From assembly GCA_029204225.1 (NCBI GenBank), contig CM055092.1:60078077-60142076 (forward strand): a stretch of 64,000 bases of DNA. Direction: 5' to 3'. The notes under the pieces are model-generated. The model made no database searches and was not told the DNA's origin. It was given only the letters and a program-made list of their open reading frames with translations. Shown here one piece after another: positions 45,998-57,800 of this stretch; within the stretch, counting starts at the first letter, position 1, and each line of letters opens with the position of its first letter. The position numbers were made by a program, and so were the translations under genes. The DNA is from Diphasiastrum complanatum. Its lineage: Eukaryota; Streptophyta; Lycopodiopsida; Lycopodiales; Lycopodiaceae.

Positions 45998-47428
45998 GGG
46001 TGATTGAGCTGTGCTAGCTTTGTTAGCTTTGTCATGGAAGCCGCAAGCTATTGTGATGATTTGCTAAAAGACGAGTTGTCACTCTTAGACACGGGCAAAC
46101 TATTGTAATGATTTGCTAAAAGTCGAGTTGTCACTCTTCTAGATAATATAGTTAGGCCAAAGCTCAAGGAGCACAAGGCTCTATATTGGGGCTAATGATG
46201 AATATGTGAAGTCCCTTTCATAGCAAAATAAAATAAAAAGTTGCTCCAAGCTAAAGGTTGAAAAGGGCAAGACATCATATTATGAGTATTTGATTTTGTT
46301 TGATACCTTGTGGTAATCAAGGGTATATATATAAACTTTGAATTCAAGCTACTTAGAAACATCTAGCAAACATTTATATATTTCAAGATGGTTCGAGTGG
46401 GTTTGAGTTATTTTGAGAATATTGTATTTGATTACTTTTAAGCTTAAAAATTCAACTTTTGATTTTATGCATGTTGTGTCTTTTGTGGTTTTTTGTACAT
46501 CTCTTCAAGAATCATAAATGGCTTACAATTTAAGTAGTGATATTTATTAGATTAATACCCTTAATCATATGTAACTGCAGATTTTATTGGCTCAAATACA
46601 TTGAGCTAGAAAGAACTTGTACTTCAATGGATTTATAGTAGATCATGTATAAAATAATAAGAGAATTGTCAAATACTCAAAACCAATGGTTCTCGAAAAT
46701 CTAAAAATAAACATTTGCACAAGATCAGAAAGATATTATAATGTTAAGAAATGGGAGGAAACCAATTGGTTTCATAAAAAGTTAGAACATGAGCATTGCT
46801 TTAAATGTCCACTCACACACCAAGTTTAGTTCACTTGTGCATCATCCACGATTCACATAAATCCTTTCCAACTATTGTCAAAGACACTTGAATTAATTGT
46901 TTGAAATGTTAGATTAGATTTTCATGTCTAATTTATGCACTTAAAATTTTAAGACATTCACATGACTATGTTATAAATATTACTTTCAATATCCAATTGA
47001 CCTTAAAAACTAATAGTGAAAGTAAATTCTTTAAGAAAAAAAGAATCTATTTAAAAATGTAAAGATCGACTTATATAGATTTTTAAAAGTCTACTGTAAA
47101 CACCAAAAGGATAGTTGTGGAGCCAACAAACCACTCAACCAAAGAGAAACTGAACATCAATCCTTGACAACTTTCCCATGAGACACGATGATTGAATACC
47201 AGAGAAAAGAGGTTTCTAGTAACTAAAAATCAGGATCTGGAAGTGGAGTAGGCCGAGTTTTTGTAGGTATATAACAACCCTAGGGCTTAGGAATATTTTT
47301 TCTAGAACTCTAGTACTTTACTGAACTCATAGATAGTTATTATTGATATTCCTCTACAAACATATGGGCATCATCACAATGCATTACTCCACAAGTCTTA
47401 ATTGGAGTGCTTGGGCCCTCTCTTAAAG
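44742..47428. other. psaH 3' flank and intergenic DNA
   Basis: No gene is supported. It contains a poly-T run at about 45966-45996, a 52-bp tandem duplication at 46048-46142, and AT-rich unique-looking DNA up to the E3 fragment. The 64-codon open frame at 45372 has splice-like edges but no similarity I know. Confidence 0.5.
46048..46142. repeat. Tandem duplication, 52-bp unit
   Basis: CTATTGTGATGATTTGC at 46048 recurs at 46100 (one base different). Both are followed by TAAAAG.CGAGTTGTCACTC. Confidence 0.88.
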
Positions 47429-48220
47429 GTTTTGTGAGAAGACCATGATATTCTCTAATGGATGTTTAGTAGAACATCATATCATGCCATCATTAGAAGT
47501 CACATGGAGGGAGTTCCACTTAGTGTTCCAAGCATTGGCAATTTCAACATAAAGTGTATGTTCAATGTTTCTCATGGAGCTAATTCAAAGCGCCCTTGTC
47601 TGTACCACATGAAGACAACAAAAGACATGACAAGGAGTATAGGAATATCAAGAGATCGAGAAGATCCAAATTGGAAACCCGTACTACCGATTCCTATTTA
47701 TAATGTTCATATTTGCTCATTGCATGCAGAGGTGCGTATAATAGAAAAAATTATATATCTTTACATATTATTTGCATGGAATACCAAGCCAGAGTCATCT
47801 TCGAAGCAAGCCATTTCCATATTAGAGGACGTTTTTCCTAAAGCGAGCTTACATAAAGGCCATGTTAGAATAAATTAAGACGATAAGCTTTCAGGTATAT
47901 CAAGAAATATTCCATGCAAACCGAGCATTGGAGGATCTAAAGCTCGAAGATTTTCATGAAACTATTCCTGAAAAGAATCTAGAATTCAATACTCAATTCG
48001 GAAAGAGATAATAGCTGCAACTCAAGATTTTGAGGAATGAGGTTCAACTCGCTTACTCAAAACAGAAGTTTGGAAGAAGCTTGACAACATGGTGAAATAT
48101 TTAAGAAAAGATAAATTTTCAAATACTAATGTGCAAATGATATTGAAAACAACCAATGAATTTGTTGATGCAGTTCAAAGTGCACGGGGAGTAGATCACG
48201 TAACATATTATATGTAAGAT
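47429..48220 (+). pseudogene. E3: ORF4 homologue, last-exon fragment
   Basis: It is homologous to the last exon of E1 ORF4. EDHDIL and MFSRTSYHAIIRSHMEG start it, then FNVSHGANSKRPCLYHM, then PVLPIPIYNVHICSLHAEVRIIEKIIYL, ending near VDHVTYYM with a stop. The stretch holding the second candidate catalytic Asp (LAGDLKTL in E1) is deleted, and the second Cys of C-x2-C is His. TAA and TGA stops are present. The similarity begins at the first residues of that exon. It is tail to tail with the ORF3 homologue, as in E1. Confidence 0.85.
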
Positions 48221-48327
48221 TTCGATGCAATACACAATTTCATGCTACTACTTTTTGTATATTGATATATAAAAAAATTATACAAAGTTTCTGGAATTTT
48301 CAAATTCTATTCCATTTTTGACACCTT

Positions 48328-48720
48328 TTATTTTTGCAACCTCGAGTCATGCAATAACTTTCTTCTTTCATATGGATCCAAGTGCTCGTAGTTTTGTACC
48401 TTACTCAAATCCACATAGGTAGCATACAATGCAAAATGTGATGATCTAAGCGTCGAATTCATTGGGCCATATCCTAACATTTTAAGAGCAATGGTTTTTC
48501 TAACAAAAATTATTCTATGCACTCTCATAAAATTATGTCCACCAAGAAAATGAGAAAGTGCTTTGATTGCCATAATTATTCTTTCACCGTGTTGTGAATG
48601 GGCAACACTTATCTCATTATTCTTGAAGGACTTCAAATAATAACGTAGTGCATGATCTCTTTGAAATTCATCGACCGAAGATTTATGTCCTCCTCGACGG
48701 ATTGCATCAAATGCGATTGT
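48328..48720 (-). pseudogene. E3: ORF3 homologue, C-terminal fragment
   Basis: The minus-strand frame matches exon 2 of E1 ORF3: AIRRGGHKSS, FQRDHALRYYLKSFKNNEI, then IIMAIKALSHFLGGHNF, then STLRSSHFALYATYVDLS, ending KLLHDS. It is uninterrupted and has no frameshift where E1 does, which shows the E1 shift is a lesion. Similarity stops at about 48720, where Gypsy gag sequence on the other strand takes over. Confidence 0.85.
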
Positions 48721-49530
48721 AAGCTTTGCCTGCTCCACCAGTACAACAAGCACTTCATGCCAACATGATGGAGCCAGAAGCTTCATCAACCCAGGACCAG
48801 TGGAATTATGCTCCAGAGCAAGAGCTTGGACCACAAGAACAATACACAGTTTATGCTACCATATAACAACAACAGTCTTGGCTTCTTTGGATGTGAAGAA
48901 AATCACTGAATAGCAGAATGTCTAAACAAGGGAAAATTCATGTCTTTTTATCATGAATGAGAATATGGACATTGCTATAAGGACTGTACAGCCAGACCAA
49001 AGCCACCACCTGTAACTGCTCTAGTAAATATGATTACCATCAAACCAAGACTAGCAATTTAGCTTGCACAAAAAGTCAATGAACCAGCTGCACCAGTTAT
49101 GGTCAACATGAGAGGTCAAAAGCAAAAATAAGTTGTTGCTTAACCATCGCCTACAAAATCTATACTAGAACAACCTACTACATCTGGGGTCTATCCGAAT
49201 CTCCATTCCGAGAAGAAAAAAATATCATAATATGAGGCAATGGATCAAAGAGCTTCAAGAGAAAGAAGCCATGGAGAATGCTTGAGCTGCAATTGAGATT
49301 CCTCCTGTACTTGTTCTATCAACAGATTTACCTGATCTTTTACATAGATCTCATCAAAGGACTAATGTTAATACTCGATTACATCATTGTGAAGAGCTAT
49401 GCAAGATGATAGAAACAAAGGTTTCACAAACTGAATTGATTGTCAACATTCTTTCTAGTAAGATGGATATTACTCTAGGAGAATTCTTACAATTGGTACC
49501 TCATGCTAAAGAGGTATTATCCTAATTATA
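48720..49530 (+). pseudogene. Gypsy gag fragment
   Basis: Broken plus-strand coding DNA with two zinc-knuckle-like motifs (a GCEENH..IAEC and a YGHCYKDC, each with a stop), a Lys/Pro-rich linker, and then MRQWIKELQEKEAMENA and MDITLGEFLQLVPHAKEVLS, which resembles the segment before a Gypsy protease. About eight stops are present. It truncates E3. Confidence 0.65.
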
Positions 49531-49678
49531 GTTGTTTTCTTTTTTCAGATTTGGGATTTGATCGAAAAAAAAATTGATAAATGAAAAAAAAAGACTCAAA
49601 TAAAGAGACAAGTTGCAAAGGGTATAACAACATAAAGAAAAAAACTCACTAAACTTGCACTTATTCCAATTTTTACAG

Positions 49679-50020
49679 ACATGGGAATATCAAAGTGGAA
49701 GAACTTGTTGGATATTCCTTCCTTGGAGAGGTGATTATTGAAAATGATGCAAAAGAGACTTACATTCTCAAATTTGTCGATGATCAGCTCTCTCATTACA
49801 TTATTCACCAAGGTGTAGACATTCCATACGGGTTCAAGCTAAGAGGTTCTCTGAATAATGAGAGGCCCTTCAAATCACACGAATGTAAAGAATGTGGTTG
49901 CAAGTTTCTTGGAGGTCACTACTGCTCCATTGGGAGAATAGTGATATTCAGTTGGCAACAAGTTGGTGCGCACAAGGCCTTACTAGAGATCTTCAATTCT
50001 GGCATTAAAAATGCCATTTG
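49679..50020 (+). other. Orphan exon-like segment, product unknown
   Basis: A 342-bp segment bounded by TTTTTACAG and TTTG|GTAAGTAAGG is open throughout. It encodes KVEELVGYSFLGEVII, DDQLSHYIIHQGVDIPYGF, a HECKECGCKFLGGHYC cluster (five Cys and two His, perhaps zinc-binding) and WQQVGAHKALLEIF. It looks like a spliced internal exon, but no neighbour exon was found. It may belong to an E1-like element, another transposon or a host gene. I do not recognise it. Confidence 0.4.
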
Positions 50021-50210
50021 GTAAGTAAGGATTTTGATATTCTTAATTTTACTAATTTTATTTCACTTCTTGAATAAAACTGTTTCTTTGTTACTCTAAC
50101 TAATGTATATAATGTTTGCAAGTAATGTGAAAAATTCTAGTCGTGCTTGCCTTTGCCACATGGTTGAATATATAAGCATTGACTATGTTGCAATTATAAA
50201 GACGTCAATG

Positions 50211-51255
50211 TTGTCATATGCTAATGATGTGGTTCTAATCTCTTCGACTAGAGATCAAGGGTTAGAACAACACCTAGATACATTACACACATTTCAATAC
50301 ATCAAGAACTTATATGTAAAGGCGGGACTTTACATTGGATGATCTACTACAAGAGTCTCCTCTTACACATATGTGGGTGTACTACACACAAGCCCTATCT
50401 TTGGTATGCGACTAACTACCACCAACCAACTTGGAAAAGGGTGATCTTCCTTAGTCAATTTGGAACAATTTTGTTTCAAAAGACATATATGGGACGCTCC
50501 GAGGAAGCACTTTGGTCACCTTGTAGCGAAGTGTGCAATGAAGACTTGGTACACTTGGCTTGCATTCTTAGACTAGGGCTAACCTCACACAACTTCGAGT
50601 CACCATGCTTTTGCATACATTATGGGCCAAGCCTTCTACTCCACATCATATTGGCTGAGTTTTGACATGTCTCCAATTCAAGTGGAAACTGTTTTCAAAT
50701 CGATCATCCACATTTAGAGAGTTTTGGATTTTGGTGTTGTAGATACATCAAAAGAGAGATATTCATGGCTAGCGCTTACATCATCACATGTGATGTATGA
50801 GCAAGGCATCACTATCTATATACTCCAAGGTCCTCAAGTCTATTGAATTCATTTGGCATATCTATTTTTCAACTTCCAATGGGAGCATGCTCTTGTATCT
50901 GACATTTTTGATCATGCACTCAAAGATGTTGGTCAAGTACCTTGGGATCAAGCTAGACTTCTACTGGACCCACTTTTTTGAGTTGAATGCAATTTTATTG
51001 TTGTAGCTGGAATCAAGGTTATCTCATAGTCCCGTGTTCACTATAGGACAACTCATAGTTTTCTCTCACTATTTACACTTGGAGGCCGATTGATAGCCTA
51101 GAATTCACAAGATTTGCCATTTGTGTGCTATAGGTGAGGTTGAGACAAATGAGCATTTTGTCTTTCTTATTTGATCTAATGACAAGGAGATATCGTCGTC
51201 TTTTTTGCCATGATATTGTATAATGATTGGGCATTTGTAGTCTTGATATATAATC
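50211..51255 (+). repeat. LINE reverse transcriptase fragment, left arm of inverted pair
   Basis: The segment begins with LSYANDVVLISSTRDQGLEQ, the region around the F/YADD site of a non-LTR retrotransposon RT (here YAND), and continues through RT thumb-like sequence with stops and shifts. It repeats in opposite orientation at 52180-53230 with about 95% identity by eye. Confidence 0.85.
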
Positions 51256-51307
51256 ATACAGACTACAAATGCCCAATCATTATATAATATCATAGCAAAA
51301 AAGACGA
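51195..51307. repeat. Short hairpin at the end of the left arm
   Basis: GTCGTCTTTTTTGCCATGAT and GATTGGGCATTTGTAGTCT are answered by AGACTACAAATGCCCAATC and ATCATAGCAAAAAAGACGA, about 50 bp per arm with a 13-17 bp loop. Confidence 0.9.
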
Positions 51308-52179
51308 GGGATGTTTGCCACAATATTTGCTCCATCTTGAGAGAGATGCAATCTCATATTACCTCTTCCAAACATCATCTTCACACAAATATAAAGTCTG
51401 AGTTAAGGATGAGGGACTACCAAGAGCTACAATGTCAAGAGTCATATGTCATGCTCCACAAACACACATCCACAACATTGTACGACATAGTCGTCATCAT
51501 CCATTGTCACAATGTTCTTCAAATGCTTATCTCAAGATGTTACATGACATTATCATTGTAGATTGTTTGATACATATCTAGATATTTGAATCATGAGAGA
51601 TCTTTATGTGAACTCTCTTATTAGATTCAAACTACTCAAGGTCACTTTTTTCTAGTGAGAGTTAGCATAATGTTTTTTTACTCCATAAGTTAGTAACACA
51701 CTTACAATGTACTCTTTGCTCTTATGTACCTTTTGGTACTCCAAAAAGCTGTGTTCTTTCTTTCTATCTCAAGGTCTATGAGAAGTTCAAAGTGCAAGAA
51801 GTTTGAAAGGCCAAAAAACAATAAATTGTTTTTTTTTTTTCAAAAATTGAGAGTAAAAAGTGAAATTAACCAACCATAGTCTATTTTATCACATCTTGGG
51901 CAATACTAAGCCAAATAAGAGAAATATGATGCCTTCAAAAGGCTAACCAAAAGCTCTACAAGACTACAATGTTGATAATTAACAAATACAAACATGTACT
52001 TTGTAAAAATTGAGCCAACCAACGAGAAAAAGCAAAAGCAAAAGCAAGAACACAAAAATTCCATTTCTACTTACATTTTCCACTCAAATCGAGTGGAAAA
52101 TGATGTTCATTGTTGATCTTGAATGGATCTAAAGCTTTGATAACACAAATGCCTAATCCAAAATTAGGCAAACATCCCA
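51256..52179. other. Spacer of the inverted LINE pair
   Basis: About 920 bp between the arms. No protein is recognised apart from short chance frames. Confidence 0.5.
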
Positions 52180-53230
52180 TATAATCATCAAGACTACAAA
52201 TGCCCAACCATTATATAATATCATGGCAAAAAAGACAACAATATCTCCTTGTCATTAAATCAAATAAGAAAGACAAAATGCTCATTTGCCTCAACCTCAC
52301 CTATAGCACATGGCAAATCTTGTGAATTCTAGGAAATCAATCGGCCTCCAAGTGTAAATAGTGAGAGAAAACTATGAGTTGTCCTAGAGTGAACATGGGA
52401 CTATGAGATAACCTTGATTCCAGCTACAACAATAAAATTGCATTCAACTCAATAAAGTGGATCCAGTAGCTTGATCCCAAGGTACTTGACCAACATCTTT
52501 GAGTGCATGATCGATATGTAAATTGTCAAATACAAGAGCGTGCTCCCATTGGAAGTTGAAAAATAGATATGCCAAATGAATTCAATAGACCTGAGGACCT
52601 CGGAGTATATAGATAGTGATGCCTTGCTCATACATCACATGTGATGATGTAAGCGCTAGCCATGAATATCTCTCTTTTGATGTATCTACAACACCAAAAT
52701 CCAAAACTCTCTAAATGTGGATGATCGATTTGAAAACAATTTCCACTTGAATTGGAGACATGTCAAAACTCAGCCACAACAATATGATGTGGAGTAGAAG
52801 GCTTGGCCCATAATGTATGCAAAAGCATGGTGACTCGAAGTTGTGTGAGGTTAGCCCTAGTCTAAGAATGCAAGCCAAGTGTACCAAGTCTTCATTGCAC
52901 ACTTCACTACAAGGGTGACCAAAGTGCCTCCTCGGAGCGCCCCGTATATGTCTTTTGAAACAAAATTGCTCCAAATTGACTAAGGAAGATCACCCTTTTC
53001 CAAGTTGGTTGGTGGTAGCTAGTCGCATACCAAAGATAGGGCTTGTGTGTAGTACACCCACATATGTGTAAGAGAAGACTCTTGTGGTAGATCATCCAAT
53101 GTAAAGTCCCGCCTTTACATATAAGTTCTCGATGTATTGAACGACAAATGTGTGTAATGTATCTAGGTGTTGTTCTAACCCTTGATCTCTAGTCGAAGAG
53201 ATTAGAACCACATCATTAGCATATGACAAT
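52180..53230 (-). repeat. LINE reverse transcriptase fragment, right arm of inverted pair
   Basis: Read on the minus strand it is the same sequence as 50211-51255, with YANDVVLISSTRDQGLEQHL at the outer end and slightly fewer deletions (it keeps FVVQYIENLYVKAG). Confidence 0.85.
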
Positions 53231-53478
53231 AGCATATGACAAAATATAGATCGATATGTCATGTAACCTATATTCTTGTCTACCATCTTGATCAACATCC
53301 CTCTCTAACTTATCAATATATTGTGGCAAACATCCCACCAAAAACCTTCAGGCCTAAGTGTATGACTCTTGCAAATGACTCGTGAGTCGTTACCAGTCTT
53401 AAACACTAAAAGCCTGTTCAAAGTTAAAACATAATCACAAGAGAAGAAACTTAATGATGCATATTCCTCTCCTCTCCT

Positions 53479-53700
53479 CTCTCTTAGCTGGGCCACAAGA
53501 AGGAGATTGTCACTGGTGGTTGCCTCTGGTGGCATTCTCCAAAAATGTGAGGGCAGGCCACATGTCGGAGGTAGAGTGCTACCTCCGACCTATGTGTCAT
53601 CATCTCGTTCTGCTAGCTGGCAAAGGCTGCCTCCAGAGGCTAGCCTATTTCTGAAGGTTGACTATTCTCACCTTTGGAGGCATAGCCAACCTCCAGAGGT
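53479..53700 (+). repeat. Interspersed repeat R, copy 1
   Basis: It starts TCTCTTAGCTGGGCCACA and contains several CCTCCAGAGG and CCTCTGGTGG words that fold on each other. A second copy at 61268-61475 shares GAGGTAGAGTGCTACCTCC and CCTATGTGTCATCATCT. It is a fold-back-rich non-coding repeat of unknown class. Confidence 0.8.
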
Positions 53701-54824
53701 AGGAGGGAAAAATTTAGATCCCCATGTGGCCCTACCTTCTCTGTCTCTCTCTGTCTCATGGCCGAACATTGTTATTGAAGTGGTAAAACTAGGACCAATA
53801 GGTTTTCTTAGACCAACTTTGAAATAAACCTACAAATTTTTTCAGTAGCAAGTTTTTTAATAGGTTAAGCAATGATGAGAACATTGAACATCATACATCC
53901 CACATCTGTATCATCCAGATAAAACTTGGTGGGAGGATCTATTATCATAAAGTGCTGTATTCCCAAGAAAAACTGGTACAGAGTGAGCTTGAATACCTGA
54001 GCAGCCAGAGTGCTTGATAGGACAGAATGGCTTAATAAACTAAATACCTTCATTATCACACAATAAATGTTCTCCCATGATTCTCAATGGTCAGTATAAA
54101 CATTTAGAGGGCTAAGACCTAGGTTCAGATCTCCCTCAATCCCATCTAAGCAAACCTTGAACTTTCTGCTCTTCATGGAGAGGTTCAACTTTAAACAAAT
54201 GTGTATCCGAGTAAAAAATCTGAATTAAAATCTTTTACAGTATCCCCTTCTGTGACCAATGAATCTGGAAGTGGCTCAAGAATGCTTCTTGGTTTCCAAG
54301 GGGAGGCTCGAACTTGAGACCAAAGAAACTTTGGATGTCCATGAAATAGATGAGGGTTGCATCCATGAAATAGATGATGCAACCCTCACCTCCCTTTTAA
54401 CTTCTATTTGCAGCTTACAGAAACGACCTATGAATGAAACGAAAATTCTTGGCAAGTAACTACTGGCCATAGAACAGAAAAGTTCCACCTAAATTTATCA
54501 GAGAACGGCAGAACGACTCACGAGCTTCTTATTGCGGCACTTTTCGTGAGAGCGTCAAACTGGCAAACTTCTATTTATAAAACAATATATGTACATAATT
54601 TGCCTGTGCAAGCTTTCTTTATCAAGTTACTATGAGGTAACAGATCCACCAAGATCTTGAAGGGCCACACTTTCAACAGATCTCACCCTGTTCAGGCAAA
54701 GAGAAACATGACTGGTATGTCAAACGCATACTCCCTGTTTAACTTGGGGTACCTTCTTGATCTGGCATCCAGCCTTGATTACTATCTTGATTTAGGAACT
54801 TTTTGCTCGATCTGTAGAGTTATC
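53701..54824. other. Stretch downstream of HGD
   Basis: No gene seen. A short palindrome around GAGGGTTGCATCCATGAAAT and GATGCAACCCTC lies near 54350-54385. The part next to 54824 is the 3' UTR region of HGD. Confidence 0.4.
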
Positions 54825-57800
54825 TCAATTCTCGTCATTTTCAACAGTAGCAGTCCCTTGATCGAAGTGAGAACGTAACTTAATCCAACATTTATAATAA
54901 TCAGGATCAATATGTGGTGAATTGAAAGCCCAGTGAGTAATCTTTGGCGTTAAAGAGGATTCAAACATAAAAGCTAGCGAGTCCCCAGATATTCTAAATG
55001 GCTTCAAATCATCTCCTGCAGCCACAGTCTTCTGCGCAGTCAAGTAAATAGGTGTCAGGAAAAAATATTGGAAACACCCACAACATGTTTAGCTTCTCAG
55101 AAAGAATCACTCTAATGTCATGAATAGTTTATTATCACACCATCTACATTTAGTGCAGACTCCTGAGTATTCTAGATCATAAAGCTTCTATACATTCAAA
55201 ATCTCTCATGTTTACAGTCTTGACAGGAATTCAACAGAACGTGCACATGCATCTACATAAAGATGGGGGTCAAGCCATTGATAGAGCACATATTGACATG
55301 CTTTCATGTATGCTTTCATGTGTCAGTCACAGAACAAGACTTCTGAAATTCATGTCATCCGGTGAGAGGATGCTCATTCATGCTAAATTCGCTTGTCTCT
55401 ATAGAAAAGGTTCTACTATTTCACCATAAGCAAGCCGTATGTTACATTGAAAAGAGATTCTGTTTGGGTCTCCTACAGTACAAACAAGGGAAATGGTACT
55501 CTATCACCAGCCACACAACTGCAGAATGATAGCACAAGCATGAGAATGCTCTCGTTTCAATTTGCACTTTTCCTCAATACCGAGTGCAGAAATCTCCAGA
55601 AGATTACTGATAGGCTGGCACTATTATAGTTTTCAAGCGGTTGGGCATCTTCAAAACGTTCCACTTGAATATTCAATTGAACTACAAACAAGCATGTCAA
55701 AAATGAGTACGTTGGAGCAGTTAGAATTATATGGAAACACTACATGGTCTTCTGAAATAATCAGGATGGTTCAAGATGCTATCTGAACATCTGATATGGC
55801 AGGAAGTTTGAAGGAATTCACATGTGTAACTGCACAGAATGATACTTTATATTAAATATAGCTGCAAACAACCAGTGGCACAGAATAATAATTGCAGAAC
55901 CCTATTAATAAAGAAAATGGCCTCTACAGTGATTCTGTCACTGGTGAATTGATAGACTAAACATTATTAAACTTATGTTCAGTTCATTGGCACTCCAGGA
56001 ATGTTGGACAACGTAAAAGGAGACTAAGAAACGAAATTAGAGTGTAGGATACTTAATTCTCACAGAATTTCTCTATATAGAATACAGCATCCTACCATAA
56101 ACTAGTGGCACAAAAGTGTCTGTGGTAGCACCAATAAGTTTACCTCGTATGTTAGTGTATCAACACCATGCGGGGTCATACAACTGTGCAAACTTGCACC
56201 TCCTGGCAAGAACCCCTCTGCCTTTCCCTGCAAAATGTATAACATAGGTGTGAGTAGCCAGTTTGTAGAATAAACTTGAACCGAACCTTGTTTGGGGAGG
56301 ACAAAAAAAGCTTCAAACACATAGCAGTCAAGTTTTGATTCATGCGATTCAGGGAGGACAAAAAAAGCTTCAAACACATAGCAGTCAAGTTTTGATTCAT
56401 GCCACATAAACACTAATCGTGGAAATTTCAAGACAGCGCATTAAGCAATTTCTTAACATTTAAAATTTGCTGCAATCAAGAATACCCTTATGTTTTGCAA
56501 TGATCTCCAGTGGATAATTAGGAGGTCAGAAAACCCCAGAAAAGGTTGGAAGCCACAACTTGTAACAGCCTTACCTGGAACATGAGAACTTGGCCTTTGA
56601 AATACAGTGATAGAATCATACAAAGCAATGGATGGATAATGCTTGAAGCACATGAAATGGTCTATTGTATCTTAAAGCATCACGTTTGGAAGTATTGTGA
56701 GTTAAGATAAACCATACAAAGAGACAACTATGATACTCCAAACAAATTGTGCACTGCACAAAGTAGGATTCTGAAATTGTGTTTCAACTCACAAATGACC
56801 TGTCTTCTTGAACAGGCTATTTGTGCAGGTCAAATCTGCATATCTGAACTAAATCTTGAACAGGTTGTCTATTGCGCTCAAGATCTGCATACTTGCTCTG
56901 GATCTTGAGCAGGTTGTCTATCACTCTCAAGATCTGCATATTTGAACGAGATCTTCAGCAGGGACGTCAAGGACTTTGCGACCTGCAGGTTTAGTCTACA
57001 TCTTGAACACAACCTGCATATTTGATCTTGAATCTTGCACAGAGGCATCTTGGCATTTTGCATGAATCTACATCAAGGAGTGCCCTAAACTCAAGTGGCC
57101 TGTCTTGGGTCTTTCTGGAATCCTTCATGGGCAGTCGTCGTTCTCTTGAGTCCCACCTTGAGGCCTTCTGATTACTTGACATCCTAGGTGGCAAGCAACT
57201 TGCCAAAGGACTTTAGCCTTCTTCGCGTCGTCCGACTTGACGCCCACATCAAGTCGAACCTCTGCAGACTTCATGAACTCGAATTCAAGATAGCCGATAA
57301 CCTTCAGTCAACACTCTAGCATCTTGCGTCCAATCAAGATTCACACAAGCGAAGGAGCTTCTAACATTAATCTTCTGTGCGTGTATGCATTTCATGTCCT
57401 CTTTGAGATCTAGTAGTTTGTGATTAACATAGCTAAAATTAGTGGCGTCTTTCACCAACGATTAAGCATTAATCGATCCTTAATGACCATAAATCAGCAA
57501 TTTAGATCAAAGATTGTACGTATAATACTGAGGGCAAAGTAGCAGGTGTGGGGCACATTTTGATAGGTTTATAAACATTGTTCTACAGATCTCAAGCCTA
57601 GGTAAATCCTGATTGATAATAATGTGAGTATATTCCGCATACAGCAGGATTGCCATTTTTGTTAGCATAATTCTCTGATCATGAACTTTTAATTTCTGAT
57701 TCATGATAGATCTCTGAATTCAATTTCTGTTTATCAGTGATCACAAGAGGTCTTGCCTTGCTGAATTATTCTTCAATAGTACTTCCTCCTCTTCACTGCA

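Noticed and set aside
47453-47462. CTCTAATG at 47454 as a right end of a CATTAG element
   Set aside because: It lies inside the E3 ORF4 reading frame and no matching left end is near.
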